A stretch of 64,000 nucleotides of DNA from Gigaspora rosea (Eukaryota > Glomeromycota > Glomeromycetes > Diversisporales > Gigasporaceae). Below the pieces are notes generated by a model. It was not told the DNA's origin, did not search any database, and saw nothing but the letters and a program-made list of their open reading frames with translations. Shown in pieces: positions 22,956 to 36,970 of this stretch; the stretch's first letter is position 1, and each line of letters starts with the position of its first letter. The translations under genes and the position numbers were made by a program. The stretch lies in NCBI GenBank assembly GCA_003550325.1, contig QKWP01000046.1, forward strand, positions 24,170-88,169. The letters run 5' to 3'.

Positions 22956-25640
22956 TATTTAAATGTTAAAAAAAATATAAGATAAAATATACTAATTTGA
23001 TATTACTTATTGAAGAAGTTATAATTAATTAGTAAAATTTTATGAAATTTAATACTTTTAATAATTTTATTAATAAAATTATATAAAATACTATGATTTC
23101 TAAATTTTACTAATTAATTCTAAGTAAACTTGTTCAGCATCCAAATATATATATATGTATATTTAAACTCAATCTAAATTGCAGAATTCAGACCAGGCCA
23201 AAACCAAACTTATATAATGTGGAAAGCTTTAAATCTCCAAGCATGTGACTTCATTCACCTTGTTGCCAATTATTTTGGACTATGTGATATACTTACATTC
23301 AATCAGAATGTGAATTTTAGGCTCTTTTTTTTTTTTTTTATTTATTTATTTATTTGCAGAAATATTTTTTGTAAAGTAAAATTTGGAGGAAGATAATTTT
23401 TTTTTATATGTTAATATATAAAAAATAAAACCAGCTTAAACTTTATTGTAAAAAATTTGAATATGTGGCCAAACAAAGCATTTTAATTGGCTGAAATTAA
23501 AATATATATATTCACTTTTTTTACGATTTACTAATAAAATTGATAAAAATTTGCAATGTTTAAAAGGCTGCAGCTCTGTCAGTTTGGCTTTAAATTAAAA
23601 TCTAAACCACAAGTTTTATTCTTTAGAACAAGAACAACAAATCTAGTGGATTAGTTTTTTATTTTATAAATTTTTAAAGAAGGAGTAGCATTTCTTGTAA
23701 AGCCAATTTTTATGGAGATTTAAAGCTTCCCGTACTATAATTGAGTTTGAGCTGGTCCAAGTTGGAAATTTAGTAAAGTTTAAAGTTTAAATCTGGGTTT
23801 TAACCTGGACTTTACCAGACTGGACCAAATGTGAACTCACACCTAGGAGCACTATTAGTAATCTATGATTTTGCATGCCTGTTGCTTCTGCAATGATAAT
23901 TGGATAAATATACTAATAGATAATTCTATACATTAAGATCAATTTAGCTTGGGACAGTTGTTAACCATATTTGTAAAGTAATAGTATAGTAAATTTAATA
24001 CAAAGTGCAAGATATTCTATTTCTATAATTGGAGGTAGTGCCAATGTTTGCAAAGTTGGAATTTTCTGTATAAGGTTGAACTTTTTACTAGAGATACAAA
24101 ACTAATGAATTATAGAAATTTTAAATGGATGTTTTAAAGCCAAGAGGTTGTAGATTGCATTTGTTTGTATTTATATCTGCTTAGTTCATAATTTGATTAT
24201 TTATACTTGAATTGTTTAAGTTTATTTTGCTTTAACTTTACTGCTCGAACTATTGCCATTGGTACTGCAAAGATCAGGCACTTTTTTTTTTTGCTATAAA
24301 AGACAGATATAAAGTTTTACTGAGTTTGATAGCTATTCTCTTGTACTATTAATTTATGGTAGTATTAATTCAATTTATTGAACTTTAAATTGGTTCTTTC
24401 AAGTTTTTGACTTTATATTTATCAAAGATAACAGCATGCTTTTTATATATAACCATATTTGCAGGTTTTTAATAATTCTCAATTCATTTTTTTCACTTTT
24501 GAATCCATTACTTTAATTATAATTTACATTTTATCTGCATTGTTATCACTTATATCAGCAGTTTCTCTAATCATATCTTTATGAAAAACAGTATATACAC
24601 ACTCTGATTACTCAAATTAGTTGGTTTTGATATAGAAATTACATAATTTAAAAAAATGTAAAGCTTTGCATTTAAGATAATAGTTTGTTTATTTATAGAG
24701 TTGCTTATTATTTTATAATTAGTTCTCAAAAAGTAAACATGATACTAAAGCCTACTTTGTTTATTGAATCTGGCTGTTATTATTTTGGTTCTTTATATAT
24801 TTTGCAAAATTTTGTATAGTAATATTTAAATAAAAATTAATAGTCAAAATAGTACAATACTTTAACTGTATATTACTATATTTGAATAATATCTTTAAAA
24901 TTTTGTCACACATCACTTTTATATATTAAATTATCCAGTAGGCAATTTGCTTGCTAACATTTTTTTGCCCAATTTTTGTCAATTGCCTCAAATTTAATAA
25001 ACTATACCATATTTCCTAAGATAAAATAAAAGTGCATCATAAAACCCTTAACTCTTCCCTAAAATTCAATTAGACTGAGTTGATTTAATATAGTTGTTAT
25101 GATCAATTTAAAAGTAAAAAGGTGCCATAATATGGCAATCAAGTAATATCTTCATAATCATCATGTAGAGGTTGATATTGAAGTTGGTTAAAGAATGTGA
25201 AAAGATAATATGATACAAAAGTTGCAGTAAATAGCAAACTTTATAGCAATTGTGCAAGTCTATACACTTTGTTTGAATCATTTCACGTATGCTACACTGT
25301 GATTATTGAGTTTAACATATGGTTTGAGCCTTTGGGAGTTAGAACCAAGATCCTAATAAACATAATTTTTTTTAAGATATCCTGCTTTGCCCGTTGGTTT
25401 TTATTAAATATTTTGATATTTGTTACATAGATGAGTGTACAACTAGCCACACATGCACTTTTGGTGCCTAGTTTAAGTAGCCCCAAAAGATTCTATACTA
25501 GCTGCCATACCTGCAAAGGAGCTGCCTATTTAAACCCTCTGGTACACGCTTCACCTAAAAAATTTTTTTATATATTTTATTTTGTCCAATTATTTTCCCA
25601 CTAAATCAGATTTTAAGGGATATTAGAGAAAACAAGCAAA
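22956..25640. other. Spacer between unit A and unit B
   Basis: Homology between the units stops at GCACTATGCACTTTGTA (about 22955 and 39155). The spacer is AT-rich. It contains one P1-type palindrome (23015-23130), a (TTTA)n run near 23337-23356, two stretches with GGACCA/TGGTCC-type strings (23205-23225, 23745-23830) and a SINE fragment near its end. I see no gene. Confidence 0.6.
25408..25552 (-). mobile_element. 3' fragment of a tRNA-derived SINE
   Basis: Matches the tail half of the SINEs at 39349 and 52972. Shared strings include TTTGTTACAT, ACAACTAGCCAC, GCACTTTTGGTGCCTA, AAACCCTCTGGT. The tRNA-like head is absent. Orientation is inferred from those full-length copies. Confidence 0.7.
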
Positions 25641-25697
25641 TTTAAAATATCAAATTAATACAAATACAGATTGTAAGACATTGTCTTGATACATATA

Positions 25698-28600
25698 CTA
25701 GGTTATTTCCATATACATAAATTGATTAATTAGCTTATTTAACGTAATTGGAGTATAAACAACAAAAGTTCCTAAAAATTTTTCCATTAATTCTCTTGCT
25801 AACACAATTCTTTCATGAATTGGAAATACTACAAATATTATCACTAAATTATTACTATCAATCAACGATTCTTTTAATTCTAAAATAAAATTTATAGTTT
25901 CTTCTTTGTTGTTTTCATAAAGACCGATAAAGACTATATCATAAGTAAATTGATCATATAATTCTTTATATGTTTTTACTGCTTTAATACCTTTTTCAAA
26001 GGTATCGAACGTATCAACTTTTTCGACACTTTTAAGATAATTCAATACAGAGTTTCTCAAAGTTTCAGCTGAGTGAATTATTAGTATTCGCTTTTTTCTT
26101 ATAGTATGAGGTAATACATAACTTGTTTGTTTATTAAATTGTGTCTCCGTTGATAAAGATGCCATTGTTAATAGTTCAACATTCCATGTAAATGAAAATT
26201 TACTTCCTTTACCCAATTGACTTTCAACTTTAATTTCACCTCCATTAATTTCTACTAGATTTTTGCAGATTGAGAGACCAAGTCCTGCACCATCTTGCTT
26301 TTTAGTCATTGACATGTCACCTTGCGAAAAACTTTCCCAAACATGGTTTAAATATTCTGGATTTATGCTATTACAAAATTATTATATAAATTATTTAAAT
26401 GATTATATATGCTAAAACATAATCACAAATAATCACAAGTAACTTACCCAATACCAGTATCACTTAACTGGATATATAACTTTTCTTTTTTAACCACTTG
26501 ATCGTATGACGAATTCTCTACATTGATTTCTTCAAAGATTTCTCGTGGTTGCACAGAAATTGTCAGTACTATTTCGCCTTCTTTCGTAAATTTAACTCTA
26601 AGTATTAAAAATAAAATCGTCAAATAAAATCATACAATGATAATTATGAAAATAATCAACAAGATAAACACAAAAAAAAAAATAATTACGAATTTGATAG
26701 TAAATGGGTTAAAACATGGTTCAACCTGTTTAATAATAAACAAGTATTATTGCTATGCTAATTAAATCAATTTTATTGTATATAAAATATATTGATTAAA
26801 TCACCTCTCAGGATCACTCTTAACATATCTCGGCAACATATCTATCTCGCAATTCACAATTAATTCAATATTTTTAGTCGCAGCTTTTTTTCCAAATATA
26901 ATAATTGTACTCTCAAGTGTATTTAATAAATCAAAAGTTTTATTTACTAGAATAAATTTTTTCGCCTCTAGTTTTGCTACATTTAGAACATCGTTAACTA
27001 TAGATAACACGATATCAGCAGTATTTGATATAATATTGAGCATGTCCTTTTGCTCTGTAGTTAAGGTAGTACCCTCTAAAGAAGGAATCATACCTACTAT
27101 TGCACCTAAAGGTGTCCGTAACTCTAAAATAAGAAAATAAAAAGAATTAAGATAAAAAAAATTAAAAATAATTATGATAAAAGATTATAAGTATATGAAA
27201 TGCAAAACTAAACCATGAGAAGTATTTGCCAATATTTGAGTCTTTGCATTATTAGCAAATTCAGCAGCTTTAATTTGAATTGCTTTTTCTCCAATCTCTT
27301 CAAACAATTTTGCATAAGTAATAGCTAAACTTATATGATTTGATATTTGTTGTAATAATTCTATTTCAGAGTCGCACCAAATGGAATTTTGAGATCTATG
27401 TACTTTTATCCATCCCCAAAAATTATCATCCAACCTTATTTCTACAGATAATGTAGAAACATTTTTATGAACCTTATCACAATATTTATTTAAGGAAATA
27501 TCAACACTTAAATTTTCATTAAAAATTTTTTGTGACCTTGTAAAAGGTTGTGAATTACTATTATTGTTATCATTAATTTCCGAAAATGGTGTAATTATTG
27601 GTGATAAATCTTCAGAGTCATTTACATCTGGAATAACTATTTTATTATTCTTAGGTGACTCATTTGAAATAATAAAAATTTTTTCACATGGCAACCTTCG
27701 ATAAATTTCCTTTATAATATAAAGTAATGTTTTATCTAAATCTGATCCGGAAAGAACCATGTTTATTATATCGATGAAATAATATTTTACGACGAAGAAT
27801 TGAGCATTCAATATTAGCGCGAATACGGAAAATTAGTTCTCGAGTTGAAAATGGTTTTACAAAATAATCATCTGCTCCTTTATCGAAGCCTGAAAATAAA
27901 TATATAGAAAAAAGGTTAAAACAAGAAATAATAATAACTGATAATTTAATAGTACTCAAATTACCTTGAATTTTAGAAGTTTCAGAAGCTTTTGCAGATA
28001 ATAATATTATGGGAATTAGTTGAGTTTTTACATCAGATCTTAACACATTTAATAACTCATATCCGTCCATATTTGGCATCATGATATCTATTTATTAAAA
28101 GTTCAAACATATTACGATAATTGAAACAATTATTAATGTGCATGTGATAAATTACATAATTAGTTACTTGCCACTAAGTATTAAGTCAGGTAATTTTTTA
28201 AGCGTCTTTAAGGTTTGTATAGCATTTTGGCCATCATAAGCACGATATACGTCAAATTCATTTAAAAGTTCTGCAAAATAATCTCTAAAAAATATATTCA
28301 ATAATAAAAAAAAAAAAAAAAAAATTGAACCTTTTTGATTTAATAACGAAATATATTACCTCATGTCATTATTATCATCAACAATCAATACTTTATATTT
28401 TCTATTGTTTTTTGTTGTTTCATCAGCATCAATATTCATATTATCAAGTTCCTTATTATTATTTGAATATTGAGTTTCAGATTTATTATCTTTAATCCAT
28501 TGAGAACTTTCTTCTAAATAAAGTTGTCGAATAGTGTATAATTCCCGATCATGATTTATTTGATATTCCATTTTATTAGAAAATATTTGATCTATTAATA

Positions 28601-31291
28601 AGTGTTCACATCCTAATGGAAACCAACATTTAAATGTCGTTCCTTGATTTACTACAGAAGTAACAGTGATATCTCCACCGTGAAGTGTAATAAGTTCTTT
28701 GACTAGAGCAAGCCCTATTCCAGTACCTTCATGACTACGTGAACCTTGAGATTCTACTCGATAAAAACGCTGAAATATATTTGGAAGGGCGGATTCCGGA
28801 ATACCAATTCCTAAATAAAAAAAGTCAATCCAGATATAGTTATAATGACAGTATATAACGTGTAAACAGATTCGAGGTTTTATTTTGCAAGATTAGTAAA
28901 TATTATTAACCTGTATCAGACACTTCAAGGACTGCCATCTTTTTTTTCTCGTTCATATAATCAAGATATAGGCGAACAGTTATTTGTCCATTCCAAGTAT
29001 GCTTGAAGGCATTTGAACCTTATAATAAAGCAATAAGCGATAAAATATTTTAGCGAATTTATAAACTTTATATGTAACACATTTAGTTAAAAATACTTAC
29101 AAAGATTAAATACGATAGTTTCATATAAATCACGATCCAAATATATTTTATCAAGATCAAACTCATCCGGATTTGGAATATCAATATAATAATTTACGCC
29201 TAATGTTTTGGCCATACTTTTAAAATCTGAGGCCAATTCATGAGTAAATTTAGCTATATTTGTCTCACGATAATGTGCTTTTAGTTGGTTAGTTTCTATA
29301 TTTGAAAACTATTATAGCAGATTAGATTAATAAAAAATGAATATATATTAACGATTGTAATACAGTAGTAAAACATACTTGTAATAAAGAATTAATGAGT
29401 TTAAGTAATCGATGAGCATTACGACGTATTATTTGAAGGTGTGACATTAGTAACGGTTCTTGAATACATGTATTAATTACATCATTGAGTGGTGAAAGCA
29501 TTAAGGTTAATGGTGCTAATATTATAAAAAAAAGTTAAGCATATTTATTCAATATATTTTTTTTTTAAAAAAAGAGTATTTTTAATAATACTTTTTAGTT
29601 CGTGACTGATTCCTTGGAAAAACGTAATTTTTTCGTAATTCAAATCAGCCAATGTTTTAATTTGATTCTTTTCATCTTCAACAGATTTTCCATGTTGTAA
29701 AAGGACATAGATTTGATTTGTGACTAACTAATAAATAATAAAATATATAGAATTTATAATATATATTTTTAATAAATAATAAAATATTATAATAAGCATT
29801 TATTTATAATATATTTTTATTAAAAGTAAATATAAAAGATAATGCGCATACATTAAAAAACTCCATATATCGATCGTCAAGTGCTCGAAATCGACTAATA
29901 CCATAAATTAATACAATCGACAAAACATGACCTTTGTCAAGATAATTTTTATCGGGAAAAGTACAGCCTGTGATTTGTCATTTAAAAAAACTTTTAAATT
30001 TCTTCCTTCTTTAATTACATGGTATATTGGCCAAGAATCACATTTTAAGAAAGAATAAGTTGTGTCACTTCTTTTTAGTTCTATATATGTATCATAGCTT
30101 TTATTAGCATCTTTGGTTAAATTAATTGTTTCATGGGATTCTGGTAAATAATCAGGAATATTTCTTTTTTCTTTATCATCATTATCAAAGGTCGTAGCCA
30201 TTAAATGGGCGATTAAAAATTCAGAACTAGTATTTAATTTATGTTTTACAAAGTAAATGAGTGTATAAGGGATATCTTTATTGTTTCTTAATGCTTTTGT
30301 TATAATATGGCAGGCACTTTCTAATGACTCAATGTCTTTTAGAAATATTATGAAATTCAAAATATATTAATAAATATAATTCCATAAATATAATGCTCGT
30401 AATGATTATCAACTATAATTAGCAAGTAATTAAAATTATAAGTACTAACTAGATGTAAGACGACCAAATTCTCCAAGTAATTTTAGTCTTCGAGTATTTA
30501 AACATTGTTGAGTAGTTTCTTGTGCTAAACACCATAAAGCACAAATTGTGCCAACAGATTTGAAAATCGGAATATATGAACAGCTAAAGTATGATTCTTC
30601 ATCATATCCATCACGTTGTAATATTGAAGGATAATCTCTGAAGTAAGTGCCTTTGCCAGTTGTTGTTACTCTACATGTATTATATAATTCAAGGGAAAAT
30701 TAATATTATGAATCAAATATCCTTAAAATTATTATATCATTTACCAATTAAAAACTAAAATCATACGAATCTCATATATTTCAGGCCAAACATCTTTAAC
30801 CGATCTTCCTAATGCTGTTTAACATTTATAAACGTGCTACGTTATTAACAATTTTTATTATAACACATAGTATCAAAATATATAACTTACCAGGATGTTT
30901 TGTCATTAAGATTGGTGCAAACGCTATGAGCAAATAAGGTCAGATACTTAGGTTAATTAAATAGATTAAAGAAAATAAGCGTAAAATTGGTTTACCTTCA
31001 TTATATAAAATTAGCCAATTTGGAGGATCGATATAGAGACACGTAGGAAACTCAGTTTTGAGACATAAATTCTAACATTAAATATATGATTTTTAGAAAG
31101 GTTTTTACGAATTTAAAAAAACACGGGCAAATTACCGTGGCATTTTTGAGAGCAGGATCCCAAGTGTCCATAGGACCAAGTGGAGTTGAAGACCAGTCAA
31201 AATTGTAGACCATGTCAATATAATTTGAATTCTCATTCTTCCTTAACATCATCAAAAGTGATGACATATTAAACTTATCAAAGAACGACAA
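25698..31291 (-). pseudogene. Dual hybrid histidine kinase, unit B, frameshifted
   Basis: Collinear with the unit A kinase across all exons, including the microexon and the GC-AG intron. Two disabling changes are visible. A 35-nt deletion at about 27769 (unit A 3994-4028) lies between receiver 1 and the second GAF. A 1-nt deletion at about 29944 lies in the first GAF exon and leads to an early stop after AVLFPIK. A 9-nt in-frame deletion near 29153 removes part of the first HATPase. The last exon (25698-26315) remains open and close to unit A. The N-terminal frame opens 12 codons further upstream than in A (Met at 31291), because unit A has a TAG there. The intronic palindrome of unit A is absent. 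It may still yield short fragments, but no full kinase. Confidence 0.85.
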
Positions 31292-32226
31292 AGCTATTAA
31301 AAGGTACTTATTTAATTTAATGAAAGAATAATAACCATTTACGTATTAGTTTGATTTAATAAAGATGTATTCATGCATTAATTGTTTTTTGTTTTAAATT
31401 AGACTTCAATTGGCTTTTATTAATTTCTTCAAATTTCAACTCTATACTTATGTGTGTGCTTACGAGATTTTGTAATGCTGTTATTGCATTAGTTGTCTGT
31501 CGTTCTTGAAGTTGAAAGTTGCTTATTAGTGTATAAAAGTTACACTTGCCTCACAGCCAACGCGCGGGTTAATTTCAGTCAAGTGCAACAAGCACCCAAA
31601 TTGGCTACAAAATTCCCGATTAGTTTACCCCCATTTATATTCTTTATCTAGTATAGATAACTTACATTTCCATTTTTGCATAATTCATTCAATGTTAGTC
31701 AATATTAGATGTAGAAACTTTGATCGCCCTTTTTGTAAATTCTTCATAACACGTTATCATGTTAGTATGTAGCGTGTTAAGGGGAAAATTCTAGATAGCG
31801 CGTCAACATGTTAGGCTTAGCAGTGTTATATTTAATAGCACGTAGCGTGTTAGAGCACGTTAATGTGCTAGGTAACACGTTAACGTGTCGTATGTTAACA
31901 GTTAAATTCAAATGTCATAAACAAATGAATTTGACTTCTATAAAGAGAGATACTGGTAGAGAAGTTCCCTTCGATTTTATTTAAGAAAAATAAAGGAAGT
32001 AAGCTAGTGTAGTGCTGAAGAGACCTTTATTCGAGTAAATCAGAAACTTATCTCCTAATATTAGAGTTAAATCGGTTAAACGTATACTCTCCCTCCTTAA
32101 TAGTCGCAATATCATGTTGATAATGATACATTGTTATACATTTTTGTGTTAACAATATGTTATGAGGATTCGTTTGATCACTCTTTATTTGGATATTAGT
32201 GAATGTACCCAGTACGTACGTACGTA
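31292..32226. other. 5' flank of the unit B kinase
   Basis: Equivalent of 8400-9790 in unit A without the 502-bp TIR element. It contains one CACGT-type palindrome cluster (31745-31895) and a (TACG)n run at 32215-32230. No gene. Confidence 0.6.
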
Positions 32227-32234
32227 CGTATAAC

Positions 32235-32459
32235 CAGTGATGTCATGTCCAATAAATTTAGTGGTCAGATTGGACTTGGACATTGAAAATTTACAATGTC
32301 CAATGCCTAATTAATGATTGGATTTGATTTATAAAAGTGGTTATATTAAAAATTTAATTGAGTCCAAAAAAATATTCAATAATATGTAGTTAATTATTGG
32401 ATTAAAGTCTGATTTTAAAGTGTATTGTTACGTCCAATTTTGTCCAATGTACAACACTG
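32235..32459. mobile_element. hAT-like MITE, unit B only
   Basis: 225 bp. The left end is CAGTGATGTCATGTCCAAT and the complemented right end is CAGTGTTGTACATTGGACAA. Exact 8-bp flanking duplication CGTATAAC (32227-32234 and 32460-32467). Unit A has no such insertion near 12090. The interior has several TCCAAT/ATTGGA strings. Non-coding. Confidence 0.92.
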
Positions 32460-32467
32460 CGTATAAC

Positions 32468-34137
32468 CTATAGAAATATTATAATAATAAATTACCAATT
32501 TATTTTAACAAGCGAATAGTCACAAATTATTATAGATAATATTTATTAGCGCAATAAAAAATTTGTAGCTAAAAATTTAGTCGATTGATTTGCCAAAAAT
32601 TTTACCGACTCTAGTCTGACCCGATAAACAGGGAACTTTTCCTGCTAAGAAATTTGTAAACATTTTCCGAAACCAAATATTTCTGCACTTCCATGAATGT
32701 TTTGTCGTACATATTTCTTCTTTTATTTTTTATGACCATGAATTTGGCTAATTGGCTAATTAAGTCTAAATAAAGATGGGCAAAGTTATACTAAATATTA
32801 TTACTTATTATAATATTTCTAATTATTTCTTCTAATATTTAAAGTAATAATAATAAATAATTAATTATGGTGTATTCAAAGTTCACTCAAATCAACAAAA
32901 ATTGTCGAGTTTAAAATTTACTTTCCAGAATATAAAATTACAGTAATTTTACTTAATTTTACGTAATTTTTATGTAAATTTGGTAAACTAAAGTTTCATG
33001 TAATTGTAATTTTGAACACTTTTGAACACATGACATTTAGTTACAATTCGGATCATACATTCAAATCAAATGATGCGCTGGCTGAACATTCAAAAATTTG
33101 GTACTTTATATATTACGTGATGAAAATTACAATTGTAATTATGTAACACAACTCTAAATTGTCCTGAACATAGCGGAGAACTTATTGGGGAGTAATGGAC
33201 CAGTGTTGAGTTCGCTTACTTCACTGTTTATTCTGACACATAAACGTATTTTAGTACGTAGCTCTTAATTTTTTATATAAAATTTTGCGCATTAAGATTA
33301 GATCTAAAAAGATTATAGTAAAAAAAAGAAAAAAATTTTTAGATCCCGTATAATCGTTTGTAAAGTTAAAAATCGAATATGGTCTGAATAGCTTGTAGAG
33401 ACTAGCATCCGTATGTACGTACGTCGTACGTAAAGTATGACAAAAATCTAGGGCATGCAAACAAAACCACGGGTCGGCTGCATACTAATCATTACGTAAT
33501 TTTGGTTTAAAGTTTTTGGGTGAATTAGGCCTGCTTAATAATAAAATTAGACAAACGTTTACTTTTGATTTGCCAAATTACTTTTATTAATTGATTACCT
33601 AATACAGTCGTCCTCCTCTATAATTACCTCTTAAATAATCACTAATTCGATATAATCACAATTTTTATTACTTATAAAATCCTTGTGTAGTCACAATTCA
33701 CTTATAATTATCTATCACATTTTTAATTTAATTGCTGATCCGGATAAGATCGGCATAATATATAAAATCTTAGGGATAAGTATATTAGTGATTTATAATA
33801 TATGTTGTTACGGGAGAAATGGACAATATTTTATATACGATTCAAACGATGACAAGAAGGCAGTTCGCCAGAGGGTGACTTGATGATTTAACAAGATTTA
33901 GTATAAAAGTGACTTATGTATTAATACTAGACTGAGTTTAATATATATTTTATTGACTTTAACTATAGATAATCCGAAGATTGTCCTTAGGAACTTCTTT
34001 TTATACTTTCTGACTATTATAGAAACTGCGAAGCTTTAATAAACGAAAATCATACGTTATTTTACCTCACCCGACTTTAACATGCCATGTGTATCAGGCG
34101 ATATATGGCATGATATAACTAAATCACCCAATCTACG
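32468..34137. other. Non-coding flank, unit B
   Basis: Matches 12090-13825 of unit A. Open frames at 33251-33460 and 33683-33883 are not conserved in length or start in A and resemble no family. Contains a TACGTACGTCGTACGTA palindromic run near 33413. Confidence 0.55.
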
Positions 34138-34504
34138 TAGCTCACCCACAAAAAATTTTCCGGTCATTTGACTTTTGTGGCGCAAACCAATTGAATTTTA
34201 GGATCAGGTGTAACGTAAAAATCGCGCTTTTTATGATTTTTCATAAAAATCACTAATAATTCTGAAGTTTGTCTATGAAATCGTCTATTGCGCATTAACA
34301 AAAAAATTCCTTGCAAATTTTGGTATTAGTAGCTCTAACTAAGCGTCTAACCCAAACACTAACCACTCGATTTATTACTTTAATTCTTTCGCTTTATTCG
34401 ATTGTTTTGATTGTTTTGATTGTTTTGATTTTTCTCATTACACCTGATCTCTGGTTTGTGCCACAAAAAAGTCACATGACCGAAATTTTTTGTGGGTGAG
34501 CTAC
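34138..34504. mobile_element. TIR element present in both units (copy B, both ends kept)
   Basis: Ends GTAGCTCACCCACAAAAAAT and, complemented, GTAGCTCACCCACAAAAAAT; then CCGGTCATTTGACTTTTGTG against CGGTCATGTGACTTTTTTGT. This copy shows the left terminus that is eroded in unit A. Non-coding. Confidence 0.8.
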
Positions 34505-36115
34505 TATCGTGTAACAACACAGTAAGGCTAAGCCTCATTCATTGAGATTATGTAAGGCCGGATGTTACATATAATGTGGCATAGTATAATTTTATGATCG
34601 ACGTTATTTAATTCCCGTGCAATGTACAAATCTACAAAGTCTGGTTCTTAAAGATTACAAAAATGACAAAACTCTCTGTTACATTAATAGAAAATGGAAT
34701 ATTAGACAAAATCTTCATTATGGCCCATATTCACATTACTGGTGGTGACTTTCTAATATAAGCAAAAAAAAATACTTTCCTATCTGATTTGGTCAAAAAC
34801 TAAAATAATTTTGAATTTTTTATGACAGTTGTTATTAACTATGTATGTAGTGTGAATAAAATAAGTTTTCTACATGTTTCAACAATAGAGGATAGTTTTG
34901 TACACTTGAAGTTTATAAAGAATCTAAAATTAAAAGCCAGATTAATGGCTCATTGCCAAATAAAGTGTGGCAAAAATAGAATTTTGAATATATACTTGCA
35001 TTCAACTTTTTGGACTTGACATTTCTGATGTGCAAATCATTAATTTGTTAGCATCATGTCCTACTTGCTTACTATAAAATTACATAATTATATTCTTATG
35101 AAGTCTCTTTTTGATTATTTAAAGTGAAAACCACTTGCAGATATAAATTGGCATAGCTTGTTTCTAAATTGACATGAAAGTCAAATTAATATTGTTGAGC
35201 TTTATTCAAGCCTTGAAGTTATTTATCTCCTGATTTACTAATTTAGTAATTATAAAATAGAGTGCTTAGTTGCAATATTTTGTGCAAGTAGTTGCTATAA
35301 TGTTACTCCATGGACACTTGAAGAATCAAAGGTAACATTTGAAATTCTTAAATAAAACAAAAGCTAATTCAAAAATTTTATTATAATGTAGTATCAAAAA
35401 ATATGTATCATAAAAATATTAGACTATATATCAATAAGTATGTAGTTTAGAATTTTAAATAGCACACCAAGCTATATCCCTAATAAAGCTTGGCAATGTT
35501 TTAATCAAGCACTAGTAATAACAAAAAAATAAGAAATTGAAAAAGGCAAATTCTATCTATAATTTAATAATTTTAGTTATTTAAACTAAAAATGAATTTG
35601 GGTATAGGCATTAATTTTAATAATTTTAGTTATTTAAAACTAAAAGCAAATTTGGATATAAGCATTAATTTATAATTATTTATATCAAAAGTTTTATAAA
35701 TTTGAATAATAATTCTATAGTTTTAAATTAATATTAATAGGTTGAACACTATACAATTTCAAGTTGCAAAAACATGCAAAAAATATGAATATTGTGCTTT
35801 AATTTTAACAAAACCAGTTATTCATTGCACAAAATTAATAACAGAGCAATTGAATCAATTTGAATTGATTTATAACTAAAAAATATTAATATATTATCAT
35901 ATTAAACTGATAAATCAATGGGCTTATCTGTATGCCTTCAGAATTACAAAAAAGCTTTATGGATAAATTTTATAAAGAATATTCCATTAGCATACAATTT
36001 TTAACCATTATGGCTCAATTAAAAAATAGAAGGCTTGTATATAAATAAATCTTAAAGGTTTTTGCACTGCAAGTAATAAGTTAAGTTATAAAGTTTTTGA
36101 AGAATTCAAGTTATT
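34505..36115. other. Non-coding part of unit B
   Basis: Equivalent of 14166-16070 plus 20267-20760 of unit A, without the mariner-like and Harbinger-like insertions found there. Both empty sites lie here (about 34803 and 35622). Confidence 0.6.
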
Positions 36116-36122
36116 TATTAAT

Positions 36123-36963
36123 GGGTATCCATTTGGCTATTGTACTAAATTTAGTACACACAAAAAAATTAATTATGAATTGATTATTTAACCAAATTTA
36201 ATCAAATTTTGCCAAAATATATTTGAACATTAGAACTATCTTTTTGTACAATTTCAGCAATATTTATTAATAAAATTTTGTATAGTTTATTCTTAAACTT
36301 ATTGTATTGTTCTAAAATTTTGTTATAATAAATTTAGTACAGTATTAAAAAAATCATAGTATACAAAAACTTGTAATAAAATTAAAAAACAAATAAATTT
36401 TTAGATTGTTTTGGATCCAATCTTGATTTTGGTCTGATTAAAAAAAATAAATAAATTTTTAGATTGTTTTGGATCCAATCTTGATTTTGGTCTGATTAAA
36501 AAAAATAAATAAATTTTTAGATTGTTTTGGATCCAATCTTGATTTTGGTCTGATTAAAAAAAATAAATAATAATTTTTTTAAATAGCTTAAATAAACCTG
36601 TAAATTGCTTATAACTTTTTATATACTGAACCAATTTTAATGATTTTACTACCATTAGAATTAGACAAATTAGTTTTACAACTTAATTAAAAATTTAACA
36701 AAATTTTATTAAATAAATTTTTTGTTATTTTTAATTTAGTATTTTTTGATGGCACTTTTAGTAGCAAGTTTTCTTTTAATTAATTTAATATAACTTTTGA
36801 TAAATAAGTTGATTTTTAAATGCACCAAAATAAAACATAAATATAGAATTATATGTAGGATAAATTAATTTAAAGTTATTAATACCAATTTTTTAAAATT
36901 TAACTTTTAATACTGTATTAAATTTAGTACAATGTACTAAATTTAGTACAGTAAACGGATACC
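36123..36963. mobile_element. TIR element, unit B only
   Basis: 841 bp. The left end is GGGTATCCATTTGGCTATTG and the complemented right end is GGTATCCGTTTACTGTACTA; both carry the palindrome TACTAAATTTAGTA subterminally. TATTAAT flanks both sides (36116-36122 and 36964-36970), and unit A shows a single TATTAAT near 20755. The superfamily is unclear with this 7-bp duplication. It contains three copies of a 58-bp repeat. Non-coding. Confidence 0.85.
36390..36565. repeat. 58-bp tandem repeat, three copies
   Basis: The unit begins AATAAATTTTTAGATTGTTT and continues through GGATCCAATCTTGATTTTGG and TCTGATTAAAAAAA. GGATCC occurs at 36413, 36471 and 36529. The copies are essentially identical, which suggests recent expansion or slippage. 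They lie inside the 36123-36963 element. Confidence 0.9.
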
Positions 36964-36970
36964 TATTAAT

